Assembly: GCA_937880835.1 (NCBI GenBank)
Contig: CALGRN010000087.1
Location: 1 to 14,935 of the forward strand
Direction of reading: 5' to 3'
Length of the DNA: 14,935 bases
Source: an uncultured Prevotella sp.
GTDB lineage: Bacteria; Bacteroidota; Bacteroidia; Bacteroidales; Bacteroidaceae
Positions 7,485 through 14,305 of the stretch are shown here, piece by piece (positions within the stretch are counted from its first letter, which is position 1; each line of letters opens with the position of its first letter). The position numbers and the translations under genes were made by a program. The notes beneath the pieces were generated by a model, which worked only from the letters and a program-made list of their open reading frames with translations, was not told where the DNA came from and made no database searches.

Positions 7485-8101
7485 AAATAATAGAGAAATA
7501 TTTCCCGGAGATAACTGATGTGCAGCGAGAGCAGTTTGAAAAGCTCATGCCGCTGTACTCTGAATGGAATCAGAAGATTAATGTTATCTCGCGCAAAGAC
7601 ATAGACAACCTGTACGAACATCATGTGCTGCACTCTCTTGCAATAGCGAAGGTGCTCCGTTTCAAAGCCGGAACAGACATACTTGACTTCGGAACGGGTG
7701 GCGGTTTTCCGGGAATACCACTTGCAATAATGTTTCCTGAATGTAATTTCCGCCTCATTGACGGTACGGGGAAAAAGATATTGGTGGCTACTGAGGTTGC
7801 CCGAGAACTTGGTTTGAATAATGTAGAAGCGTTGCACAGACGTGGCGAGGAAGAGAAAGGCAAGTTCGATTTCATCGTAAGCCGCGCAGTGATGCCGCTG
7901 CCCGATTTGGTGAAAGTGGTAAGAAAAAATGTATCGAAACATCAGAGAAATGCCATGCCCAACGGAGTGTTGTGCCTTAAAGGCGGAGATGTAAGCGCGG
8001 AGGTAAGTCCTTTCCGTCGTCTTGCACAGACAAGCTATGTAAGCAGTTGGTTCAAAGAAGAATGGTTTAAGAAAAAGAATGTAATATATTTGCCGATATG
8101 A
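7481..8101 (+). CDS. rsmG: 16S rRNA (guanine-527-N7)-methyltransferase RsmG (GidB)
   Basis: The 206-residue protein (E. coli RsmG is 207) is a class I SAM-dependent methyltransferase that makes m7G527 in 16S rRNA. The early segment LYSEWNQKINVISRKD (25-40) and the SAM-binding loop DFGTGGGFPGIP (69-80) are hallmark RsmG motifs. LIDGTGKK (92-99) and FIVSRAV (131-137) follow the family pattern. Loss of RsmG gives low-level streptomycin resistance in several bacteria. The gene overlaps the preceding lipoprotein gene and the following hydrolase gene by four bases each (ATGA), showing a tight operon. Confidence 0.97.
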   Translation: MKIIEKYFPEITDVQREQFEKLMPLYSEWNQKINVISRKDIDNLYEHHVLHSLAIAKVLRFKAGTDILDFGTGGGFPGIPLAIMFPECNFRLIDGTGKKILVATEVARELGLNNVEALHRRGEEEKGKFDFIVSRAVMPLPDLVKVVRKNVSKHQRNAMPNGVLCLKGGDVSAEVSPFRRLAQTSYVSSWFKEEWFKKKNVIYLPI

Positions 8102-8742
8102 TAAAGATACAGAGATTTGTTTACAATATGATAGAGGAGAACTGCTATGTTGTCAGTGACGAATCCGGTGAATGTATGATTGTCGATTGTGGCGCATACT
8201 ATCAGGAAGAACGTTCCGCAATAGTCAGATATATACGCAAAAACGGACTGAAACCAATGCATCTCGTATCTACTCACGGACATATCGACCATAACTTCGG
8301 CAATAATACCATTTACGAGGAGTTCGGATTAAATCCCGAAGTGGCTGTCGGCGACAGGGAGTTGATGGATAATCTTTCGGCACAAGCAGAATCTATATTA
8401 GGCATACATACTGATTTTGATATGCCAAAAGTGGAAAAGTGGCTTACGGAGAAAGACACGATAGATTTCGGTAGCCATTCATTTGCAGTAATAGAAACGC
8501 CCGGACATACGCAGGGTGGCATATTTCTATATTGTAAGGAAGAGAAAGTTGCATTCTCCGGCGATACTCTTTTTCACTATTCGATAGGCAGAACAGACCT
8601 TCCGGGAGGCTCTATGTTTCAGATAATACATAGCTTGCGTATCATATCTCAACTTCCCGACGATACCGTTATACTTCCGGGACACGGCGAGAAAACCACA
8701 ATAGGAACGGAACTTGCCGGAAATCCGTATATGGAAAGATAG
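8098..8742 (+). CDS. Metallo-beta-lactamase-fold hydrolase (glyoxalase II-like)
   Basis: The 214-residue protein has the MBL metal-binding set: HGHIDH (H60, H62, D64, H65), ETPGHTQGG (H137), FSGDTLF (D156) and LPGHGEKT (H196). GRTDLPGGS (165-172) is typical of the glyoxalase II-like branch. The active site is complete for two metal ions, so a thioester or similar hydrolase activity is likely, but small stand-alone members of this family are often misnamed as glyoxalase II and the substrate is open. No signal peptide is seen, so it is cytoplasmic. It overlaps rsmG by four bases and precedes ruvC by 17 bases. Confidence 0.93.
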   Translation: MIKIQRFVYNMIEENCYVVSDESGECMIVDCGAYYQEERSAIVRYIRKNGLKPMHLVSTHGHIDHNFGNNTIYEEFGLNPEVAVGDRELMDNLSAQAESILGIHTDFDMPKVEKWLTEKDTIDFGSHSFAVIETPGHTQGGIFLYCKEEKVAFSGDTLFHYSIGRTDLPGGSMFQIIHSLRIISQLPDDTVILPGHGEKTTIGTELAGNPYMER

Positions 8743-8759
8743 AGAAAGAAGGTATACTG

Positions 8760-9341
8760 ATGAAATCAAGCGAAACGAATAAGGCTGAAAAGATAATACT
8801 CGGTGTTGATCCGGGAACAAACGTAATGGGTTACGGAATTATAAAGGTGACAGGAAACAAGGTTTCAATGGTTGCTATGGGCGTCATAGACCTGCGGAAA
8901 ATCCACGATCCGTATCTGCGCTTGGGAAAGATTTTCGACCGTATCACGGGTATAATAGACGAGTTTCTGCCAGACGAAATGGATATCGAAGCTCCTTTCT
9001 TCGGCAAAAACGTACAGTCGATGTTGAAACTCGGAAGAGCACAGGGCATTGCGATAGCGGCTGCAATACATCATGACATACCCATACACGAATATGCTCC
9101 GCTAAAAATAAAAATGGCGATAACGGGACGCGGACAGGCTTCTAAGGAGCAAGTGGCAGGAATGTTGAAACGATTGTTGAACCTTTGCGACGACGACATG
9201 CCGCGATTTGCAGATGCGACAGATGCACTCGGAGCTGCTTATTGCCACTTTCTGCAACAGGGAATACCTGATACGGCTGTTCATTACAACGGATGGAAAG
9301 ATTTCGTAAACAAAAATAAAGTTAAGGTAAGGAACATATAA
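8760..9341 (+). CDS. ruvC: Crossover junction endodeoxyribonuclease RuvC
   Basis: The 193-residue Holliday junction resolvase cuts four-way junctions released by RuvAB. The acidic catalytic residues are visible: D17 in ILGVDPGTNVMGYG, E77 in DIEAPFFGKN, and D152/D155 in ADATDALGAA. KLGRAQGIAIAAA (90-102) and YAPLKIKMAITGRGQASKEQV (112-132) are also characteristic. An N-terminal extension of about 10 residues precedes the first strand, which is common in Bacteroidetes. A good ribosome binding site, AGAAAGAAGG (8743-8752), sits 7 bases before the ATG and supports this start. ruvA and ruvB are not in the window. Confidence 0.97.
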   Translation: MKSSETNKAEKIILGVDPGTNVMGYGIIKVTGNKVSMVAMGVIDLRKIHDPYLRLGKIFDRITGIIDEFLPDEMDIEAPFFGKNVQSMLKLGRAQGIAIAAAIHHDIPIHEYAPLKIKMAITGRGQASKEQVAGMLKRLLNLCDDDMPRFADATDALGAAYCHFLQQGIPDTAVHYNGWKDFVNKNKVKVRNI

Positions 9342-9383
9342 TAAGAATATTAATATAAGAATAAAATTGAAAATTTAAGAAAC

Positions 9384-9863
9384 ATGAAAAAGATTATCAT
9401 CATTACTGCATTCATATTCGCGGCTGTTTTGAGCGTGAATGCTCAGGAGGTATATAAGGAAATACAGCGTATGGCGAGAGAAGTTGTTAACGACAAAAGC
9501 AAATCGCTATATGAACGCAAGATTGCGACATTCAAACTGGACGAGCTGGATTACATGGCTATGAAGTCGAAAGAATTGATGCCTGACAGTTCTGTGTATA
9601 TGCTTGACGTTCAGGCATACAACATGTACGATTTCATAGACCTGCTTAACTATCGCTTGGAGAATGCCAAGAAAGAGAAAGATAAACGCAGAATAATACA
9701 GATTTTCACGGATGCGTCTATACATAATCCACGCTTTTTCGATGATGATACCGAGCTGATACACGCTTATTACAACAATCCGGATTTCGTTACACAGTTC
9801 TCTCTCGATACCGATTGGGTGAAAGCAGTAGCAGAGGTGAAAGAGGTTCTGCGTAAAGAGTAA
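9384..9863 (+). CDS. Small secreted protein of unknown function
   Basis: The 159-residue protein has a clear Sec signal peptide (KKIIIITAFIFAAVLSVNA, cleavage likely after A20, leaving Q21). The mature part is about 140 residues, highly charged and predicted mainly helical, with many K/E/D/R residues and no cysteine. I do not recognise a family. There is no lipobox, so it is probably periplasmic or secreted. It lies 42 bases after ruvC in the same direction, in an AT-rich gap without a consensus -7 box, and before a terminator, so it is probably the last gene of the ruvC operon. Its GC content and codon use resemble the upstream genes, unlike the AT-rich DNA that follows. Confidence 0.85.
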   Translation: MKKIIIITAFIFAAVLSVNAQEVYKEIQRMAREVVNDKSKSLYERKIATFKLDELDYMAMKSKELMPDSSVYMLDVQAYNMYDFIDLLNYRLENAKKEKDKRRIIQIFTDASIHNPRFFDDDTELIHAYYNNPDFVTQFSLDTDWVKAVAEVKEVLRKE

Positions 9864-9922
9864 TACCTAAGATCGATTTAAAAACTTATTAAGCGTCATT
9901 TTCCTGTCGCTCTAATCCTATT

Positions 9923-9952
9923 TAAGGTCTGCATATAAAAGTGCAGACTTTA
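9923..9952 (+). terminator. Hairpin terminator after the ruvC operon
   Basis: The arms 9923-9933 and 9942-9952 pair over 11 bases (core GTCTGCA with TGCAGAC, plus A-T pairs and one G-T pair) around an 8-base loop. A T-rich stretch follows. It lies 60 bases after the stop of the secreted protein gene. Confidence 0.7.
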
Positions 9953-10183
9953 TGTTTATGCATACCGCGGATGCGATGACTATATGTGATATACTAATGC
10001 ATATGGACTAAAAGATAAATCTACGGAAGGTAAAAAAACAATCCCAATAAGGATGACGGATATAAAGGAATGACAAGACTTAGTAGATATGAGTATTTAA
10101 TACAGCATTCTTCCAAATAGGTGAAATAAAATTGCGAAATGAAGATAATTCAATAAAATACTAACTTTAGATGGATTATATTA
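9953..10183 (+). other. AT-rich stretch with fragmentary protein-like frames
   Basis: No intact gene is seen. Two short frames look protein-like but lack upstream starts. One reads YTNAYGLKDKSTEGKK and reaches a run of seven A at about 10031-10037. A second, one frame away, reads DGYKGMTRLSRYEYLIQHS to a stop near 10120. Joined across the A-run they would form one continuous frame, which suggests either a decayed gene or a homopolymer error. Confidence is low because upstream stops also break it. Confidence 0.25.
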
Positions 10184-10477
10184 ATGATCATTCTATTTGT
10201 AGAGATACCTTTCCTTCGTTTTATTTCTTATGCTACTATAGGTAACAAAGAGAATCTTGTTAGGATATTCTATGAATCACCGTTCCAAATAATCTTTGGA
10301 CGTACAATAATTTGCGTACTAATAGTAGTGCCTATTACAAGTATCGTGTTATTATGTTTTAATTATGCTTTTTCCATCAAAAATAGAATTATAGACTTTG
10401 TGATAAATCTTCTATTGGCAGTTATTGCTACGATGATTATTCTTTGTATAAAATTCATACACTATGGATATATTTAA
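10184..10477 (+). CDS. Small hypothetical membrane protein
   Basis: The 97-residue frame encodes a protein with two clear TM segments (about 44-62, TIICVLIVVPITSIVLLCF, and 71-91, IDFVINLLLAVIATMIILCI) and a shorter hydrophobic N-terminus (1-15). The loop between (NYAFSIKNR) is basic. I do not recognise a family. It lies in very AT-rich DNA (about 25-30% GC by eye) unlike the operon to its left. Its stop overlaps the start of another small frame by 14 bases. The upstream in-frame stop is at 10154, so no longer protein is possible. A weak -7-like TAACTTTA lies near 10162. It could be a real small membrane protein, an immunity-type protein or a remnant. Confidence 0.45.
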   Translation: MIILFVEIPFLRFISYATIGNKENLVRIFYESPFQIIFGRTIICVLIVVPITSIVLLCFNYAFSIKNRIIDFVINLLLAVIATMIILCIKFIHYGYI

Positions 10478-10598
10478 TTTTATAGAGGTTAGTAATGGCA
10501 ACGTGGATTTTCTAAATATAGTTGATTTTGATACGAGGGTATTCATCATTACCCCCGCAAAAGATTCAATAATTTTGTATCTTTCAGATAATCAATAA
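10464..10598 (+). CDS. Small hypothetical protein overlapping the preceding ORF
   Basis: An ATG at 10464 opens a 44-residue frame (MDIFNFIEVSNGN at the start, IILYLSDNQ at the end). It overlaps the end of the 97-residue membrane ORF by 14 bases in another frame. The composition is acidic and beta-prone (VDFLNIVDFDTRVFIIT), unlike random AT-rich translation, which would be rich in K, N and I. It has no signal peptide and matches no family I know. The overlap suggests coupled translation with the membrane ORF; it may also be the end of a broken gene. Confidence 0.3.
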   Translation: MDIFNFIEVSNGNVDFLNIVDFDTRVFIITPAKDSIILYLSDNQ

Positions 10599-10952
10599 GA
10601 TAAGAAAGAATAAAGGATAAAAGGGTTACGAGTTGGAAACGAGCGAGTTTCTTTCTCTTTCTTTATTCTGCAATGCCTCAAAGAACACTTGATTTATTGC
10701 TGCAAATATAATGTTTTTTAGGAAGAACGATTAACTTCGACGAGGAAAACATGCTTAATAAAAAATCATGAGTGGTTTTATTGCAAATACAATAAATCTT
10801 ATATATCTTTGTAAAGTGGAATATATGTCAATATAAATACTCATGTTTTGATTGCCAGGCATATACAGAAGATGATAGTCTATATGGTCGTCCAAGTAAA
10901 TGCCAATTCTCCACCTCGTCAAATCAATGGAAAAAATAATTTCGTTTCTAAT
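10599..10952 (+). other. AT-rich intergenic region and leader of the TonB receptor gene
   Basis: It starts with a possible stem AGAATAAAG (10607-10615) with CTTTATTCT (10661-10669) enclosing a long loop. A minus-strand TATATTTG box (10703-10710) faces left without an obvious gene behind it. The receptor promoter is at 10781-10811, and the leader runs from about 10818 to 10952. No gene is supported. Confidence 0.5.
10781..10811 (+). promoter_or_regulatory. Consensus Bacteroidetes promoter for the TonB receptor gene
   Basis: A -33 TTG (10781-10783) and a -7 TATCTTTG (10804-10811) are separated by 20 bases, matching the Bacteroidetes sigma-70 pattern TTG-N(17-23)-TAnnTTTG. Transcription should begin near 10818, giving a leader of about 135 bases before the preferred ATG at 10953. 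Confidence 0.7.
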
Positions 10953-13301
10953 ATGAATAATTTATTTAATTACCTCAACAACAGTAAATTTATTTTCGTG
11001 TGTTTACTCTTGTTTTTGTGTAATGAAATTTGCTTTTCACAGACAAACGGCACTTCTATTGTACAATATAAGGGGCGCATTGTGGATTCCAAGACAAGCG
11101 AGCCTCTATCTGGCACAACGATAACATTACATTCCCTTGACGGGATTTTGCTTGCCGGGACAGTCTGTGACGAGAACGGAGACTTTGAGATAGAATGGCA
11201 ACGGAAACAGGAAAGCCCCAAAGATTCGTTAGTGCTGCTTTGCAGTTTCATGGGATATGTAACCAAATCCATTCAAGTGCCGATATCACAATATTACAAT
11301 ATAGGAGAGATACATCTTGAAGAAACCCAATTGACTCTTGATGAAGTTACAGTATCTGCGCGTCGCTCTCCTTTAAAATTCGACAAAGGCAATTATTTGG
11401 CAGCTGTGGCAGGTACTTCTCTTGCAAAACTCTCTTCTGCAAATGATGTCCTTAAAAGACTCCCTTTGTTGTCTGGTGATAATGGCTCATTTTTCGTTCG
11501 GGGACGTGGACAAGCCATTATATTCATCAACCGAAGAGAAGTGAGAGATCCTTCCGAAATACAGAATATAGATGCATCGCAAATAGAGTCTGTCAAAATC
11601 ATCACAGACCCGGGAGTAACCTATCCCATAGGAACAAAAGCTGTCATTGAACTGACGGTAAAACGATGGTATAAAGACCATCTTGGAATAACCTTTGAAT
11701 CTGAAATTTATCAACGTCAAAGACTATCCCAATACTATACTTTACGCACGAATTACTCAAAGAAAAGACTATCCTTGATTACTCTCCTAAGAGTGGCAAA
11801 CCCCAAGTTTGATCCCGAGACAGACATCGAATATACTGTGTATAGACCAAAGGGGGAGTTATCTTATAATGTTACGGGAAAATCCAGACAGAATAATTTG
11901 AGATACTCGTTTGACACAGGCTTAAACTATGACATTAACGATATGCAATCTTTGGGATTTTACATGAGTGCCTCCATAAGTCCAAAACAGACGTCTTTCT
12001 ATGATAATACATACAGCAAGGACAATGCAGAAATAGGCTCTCATGCCTCAAAAAACAAATTGGAAAATCATGGAATAAATGGCACTTTTTATTATATTGG
12101 GAAAATAGCAGGAATAAACATAAACTTCCAGAACTATCTCTATCATTCATTGAGCAAAGGGAATCAGTCGCTTTTCCTTGACAATGACAATTATTTCAAC
12201 ATGGACAGCAAGAACGAATCTTTTCTTTACGACTCCAAATTGGAATTGGGAAGTAAAGGGCTTTGGAGAGGAGATATGTTATATGGCATTCAATGGACCT
12301 ACACGAGGAGAAAAGACATTTCAGATGTTCTCGAAGGGGATGTGAACAACAGCAACAGTCTAACCGTGCAGCATCTGTTAAGTCCGTTCTTCTCATATAA
12401 TTGGAGTTACAAAAATCTCTATGTTTCCACAGGCATACGCATTGAATGGGAAAAAAGGCATTTTCCAAATCAGAACAATTCGGACACCAAGCAGTTTTAC
12501 TATAATCCGAAAATTGGAATCAGTTATAAATTTTCAAATGGCTTAGGTGCAAGTTTCAATTGGCAAACATTCACCTCTCGCCCGCAGTATTTTGTGCTTT
12601 CCGGAATATCCTCAATGGTCTATCCATTTTTGTACAGCACAGGAAACGCACAACTGAAGTCCACACAAAACAACAACTTCTATCTCAACATTTCCTATAA
12701 GGAATTGATTGTGCAGTTAAAGGCAAAGCATATACGGAATGGTATTTCTGTATATTATAGCTTTGACGATGAGTCACAAGTCATTAAAAAAACATTTGAA
12801 AACACACCCACCCATTGGGAATATGGCATGGCTACCATCTATCAGATAAAACCTTATCATTTTTGGACTATCGACCTGTTTGGTGAGCTGTCGTATAGCT
12901 CCTTTGGTTTTGGCTATGAGCCAAAGAGGGATTATTTCAATAAACCTTCCTATTTTATCGATATTACCAACAGATTTGATTTAGGCAATGGGTACACCCT
13001 AAATTGCTATACAAGCTATTCAAGAACACTCAACGGAATAGAAGAGTCGTTGGGAACAGGGGGCATATCGGGGTCGATAAATAAGTTTTTCTTTGACAGA
13101 AAGATGTATCTTAGCCTTAATATTGGTCAATATATTCAAAAACGAAACAGAATGCGCACTGCTGTGGATAACATCCACATAAACCAACTATGGGATACTT
13201 CCAATAGATACATAGGAATGACGTTCAAATATACATTCAATACAGTATCTGTCAAGAACAAGGCTTCACAAGGGAACAATAGCGAGATTCGGCGTTTTTA
13301 A
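10953..13301 (+). CDS. TonB-dependent receptor, outer membrane beta-barrel family (OMP_b-brl_3-like)
   Basis: From the ATG at 10953 this is a 782-residue outer membrane protein. A signal peptide occupies 1-29 (hydrophobic core FIFVCLLLFLC, cleavage before Q30). A carboxypeptidase-regulatory-like beta-sandwich follows at about 39-120 (YKGRIVDSKTSEPLSGTTI, FMGYVTKSI). A linker DEVTVSARR (131-138) leads into a plug domain (about 145-237, LKRLPLLSG, FFVRGRGQAIIFINRREV). The rest is a beta-barrel ending GMTFKYTFNTVSVKN and a polar tail. An in-frame TTG at 10848 would add 35 residues before the signal peptide, which makes no sense for secretion. There is no SusD partner and no linked transporter, so the ligand is unknown. 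Base composition is more AT-rich than in the left half of the window. Confidence 0.88.
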   Translation: MNNLFNYLNNSKFIFVCLLLFLCNEICFSQTNGTSIVQYKGRIVDSKTSEPLSGTTITLHSLDGILLAGTVCDENGDFEIEWQRKQESPKDSLVLLCSFMGYVTKSIQVPISQYYNIGEIHLEETQLTLDEVTVSARRSPLKFDKGNYLAAVAGTSLAKLSSANDVLKRLPLLSGDNGSFFVRGRGQAIIFINRREVRDPSEIQNIDASQIESVKIITDPGVTYPIGTKAVIELTVKRWYKDHLGITFESEIYQRQRLSQYYTLRTNYSKKRLSLITLLRVANPKFDPETDIEYTVYRPKGELSYNVTGKSRQNNLRYSFDTGLNYDINDMQSLGFYMSASISPKQTSFYDNTYSKDNAEIGSHASKNKLENHGINGTFYYIGKIAGININFQNYLYHSLSKGNQSLFLDNDNYFNMDSKNESFLYDSKLELGSKGLWRGDMLYGIQWTYTRRKDISDVLEGDVNNSNSLTVQHLLSPFFSYNWSYKNLYVSTGIRIEWEKRHFPNQNNSDTKQFYYNPKIGISYKFSNGLGASFNWQTFTSRPQYFVLSGISSMVYPFLYSTGNAQLKSTQNNNFYLNISYKELIVQLKAKHIRNGISVYYSFDDESQVIKKTFENTPTHWEYGMATIYQIKPYHFWTIDLFGELSYSSFGFGYEPKRDYFNKPSYFIDITNRFDLGNGYTLNCYTSYSRTLNGIEESLGTGGISGSINKFFFDRKMYLSLNIGQYIQKRNRMRTAVDNIHINQLWDTSNRYIGMTFKYTFNTVSVKNKASQGNNSEIRRF

Positions 13302-13547
13302 TGGGCTATGATCTAAAGTTGATTATGTTATAATACGTATATTTAATATAGAACTTATGTAATAGTGAATATATAAGATTGGAAATGATGTTGTAAATAA
13401 TAATATACCTTGCATGCAATATGTTAACATGGGGTCAGACGGATTGCAAATGTACGGCAATTCAGTGGCTGACGAGATTTTATAGTAATTTTAAAAGCAC
13501 AGATTAACGTGGGTTCATCGAACTCACGTTATCTTATGTTTACTTGG
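13302..13547 (+). other. Intergenic region after the TonB receptor gene
   Basis: No gene is supported. Nested inverted repeats lie at about 13434-13473 (outer GTCAG with CTGAC, inner ATTGC with GCAAT). A strong hairpin with a 3-base loop lies at 13505-13531. Confidence 0.5.
13505..13531 (+). terminator. Strong 12-bp hairpin with a 3-base loop, possible terminator
   Basis: The arms TAACGTGGGTTC (13505-13516) and GAACTCACGTTA (13520-13531) pair over 12 positions with one G-T pair around the loop ATC. TCTTATGTTTA follows, a weak U-tract. It lies 200 bases after the receptor stop, so it may end that transcript or belong to the structured array starting at 13548. Confidence 0.45.
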
Positions 13548-13639
13548 TACAGCGTATTTGCAATTACTGATACAGTGTACCTGCAATCATTATTAAAGCG
13601 TACTTGCAATCATTAATACAGTGCACCTATAATCGTCTC
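13548..13639 (+). repeat. Four tandem 23-base direct repeats
   Basis: Units start at 13548, 13571, 13594 and 13617, an exact 23-base period. The shared core is TACAGYGTAYYTGCAAT followed by an A/T-rich end. Units 2 and 3 agree at 19 of 23 positions by eye; units 1 and 4 agree with unit 2 at about 16. The array does not have the long unique spacers of a CRISPR. Confidence 0.85.
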
Positions 13640-13719
13640 ATTGCAGTGAGATATTTTTCTCACTATAATGAAACAATTGTTTCACTGCTGTGAGACGACA
13701 ATCGTTCCTCTGCAACGAT
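13633..13719 (+). repeat. Four quasi-palindromes at 22-base spacing; potential three-way junction
   Basis: Quasi-palindromic units begin at 13636 (TCTCATTGCAGTGAGA), 13658 (TCTCACTATAATGAAA), 13680 (TTTCACTGCTGTGAGA) and 13702 (TCGTT...AACGA). Neighbouring arms pair: AGTGAGA (13645-13651) with TCTCACT (13658-13664), and a perfect 16-base palindrome at 13669-13684. The outer arms TCGTCTCA (13633-13640) and TGAGACGA (13691-13698) close these two hairpins into a three-way junction. A last hairpin, ATCGTT with AACGAT, lies at 13701-13719. The array directly continues the 23-base repeats. Confidence 0.8.
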
Positions 13720-14070
13720 AATTCAAATCCTTAGTCTGTCCATATTAAAAGTATAAGGAGAATGCACCTGCGCATACGGGCAGTGAGATTTGAAACCGTT
13801 CATCTGCAAGCCAATGGTATCTGACGCATCATATGTTCATATCTGCGAATGTAGGGACACACCCTGTGCGTGTCCGATAAATGTAAAACAACACTATCTC
13901 GTATCTAAATGTTTCGCCATAAAAACCGTACTATAAAACAATAGTAGCATTGTTATCCGGTGTATTGATAAAAGATTTTCGGTATAACAGTTTTATATTG
14001 TTTCCTGATTGTGAAACAAACATTCTATATCCTCAAATTAAGACAAAAGCCGCATTTTTTCACTAAAACA
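13720..14070 (+). other. Non-coding stretch between the repeat array and the riboswitch promoter
   Basis: No gene is supported on either strand. It contains a degenerate echo of the palindrome arms (GCAGTGAGA near 13780) and a REP-like hairpin at 13851-13876. The remainder is AT-rich without recognised signals. Confidence 0.5.
13851..13876. repeat. REP-like GTAGGGACAC hairpin
   Basis: GTAGGGACACACCCTGTGCG is followed by TGTCCG. The arms GGACAC (13855-13860) and GTGTCC (13870-13875) pair around a GC-rich loop. The form, GTAGGG plus a short GC palindrome, resembles dispersed intergenic repeats I associate with Bacteroidetes genomes; that resemblance is from memory and was not searched. Confidence 0.45.
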
Positions 14071-14074
14071 GATG

Positions 14075-14102
14075 TTGATATAGATTTTATTTGCTATCTT
14101 TG
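14075..14102 (+). promoter_or_regulatory. Promoter of the cobalamin riboswitch transcript
   Basis: A -33 TTG (14075-14077) and a -7 TATCTTTG (14095-14102) are spaced by 17 bases, within the Bacteroidetes range. The predicted start, about 14109, is just before the conserved 5' end of the riboswitch, so the aptamer begins almost at the first transcribed base. Confidence 0.7.
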
Positions 14103-14108
14103 CAACCG

Positions 14109-14305
14109 CAATAGGTTCACTAATGCGTGATTAAAAAGGGAATCAGGCGAAACTCCTGAACAGTCCCGCTGCTGTAAACTGTTATTATCGGGTTGAACAA
14201 AAGCCACTGAACATTCTCGGGAAGGCGTTCGATACCGGACAGTAAAGTCAGAAGACCTGCCATTGCAGAAATACTTCTCGCAGTTTCGAGGAAAGACTTG
14301 CAGGA
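14109..14305 (+). ncRNA. Cobalamin (B12) riboswitch
   Basis: Conserved blocks of the cobalamin aptamer appear in order: GGTTC (from 14114), AAAAGGGAATCAGGCGAAA (14133-14151), CCTGAACAGTCCCGCTGCTG (14155-14174), GCCACTG (14203-14209), GGGAAGGCG (14219-14227) and the B12 box AGTCAGAAGACCTGCC (14246-14261). A downstream hairpin CTCG-CAGTTT-CGAG (14277-14290), overlapping a GAGGA ribosome-binding-like sequence, could be the regulatory stem that kisses the aptamer, as in known cobalamin riboswitches that hide the ribosome binding site. In Bacteroidetes these elements usually precede btuB-type receptors. Here no recognisable gene follows before the terminator at 14605. Confidence 0.95.

Noticed and set aside
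10796..10930. Cysteine-containing frame CFDCQAYTEDDSLYGRPSKC in the leader of the TonB receptor gene, reminiscent of a small zinc-binding or precursor peptide.
   Set aside because: The open frame has no ATG, GTG or TTG in a usable position and starts within the promoter; probably chance or an old remnant.
10848..10952. Longer TonB receptor start (TTG at 10848, 817 residues).
   Set aside because: It would place 35 polar residues before a clear signal peptide that begins after the ATG at 10953.
13548..13719. CRISPR array.
   Set aside because: Units are 22-23 bases with no unique spacers, they diverge from each other, and no cas genes are present.
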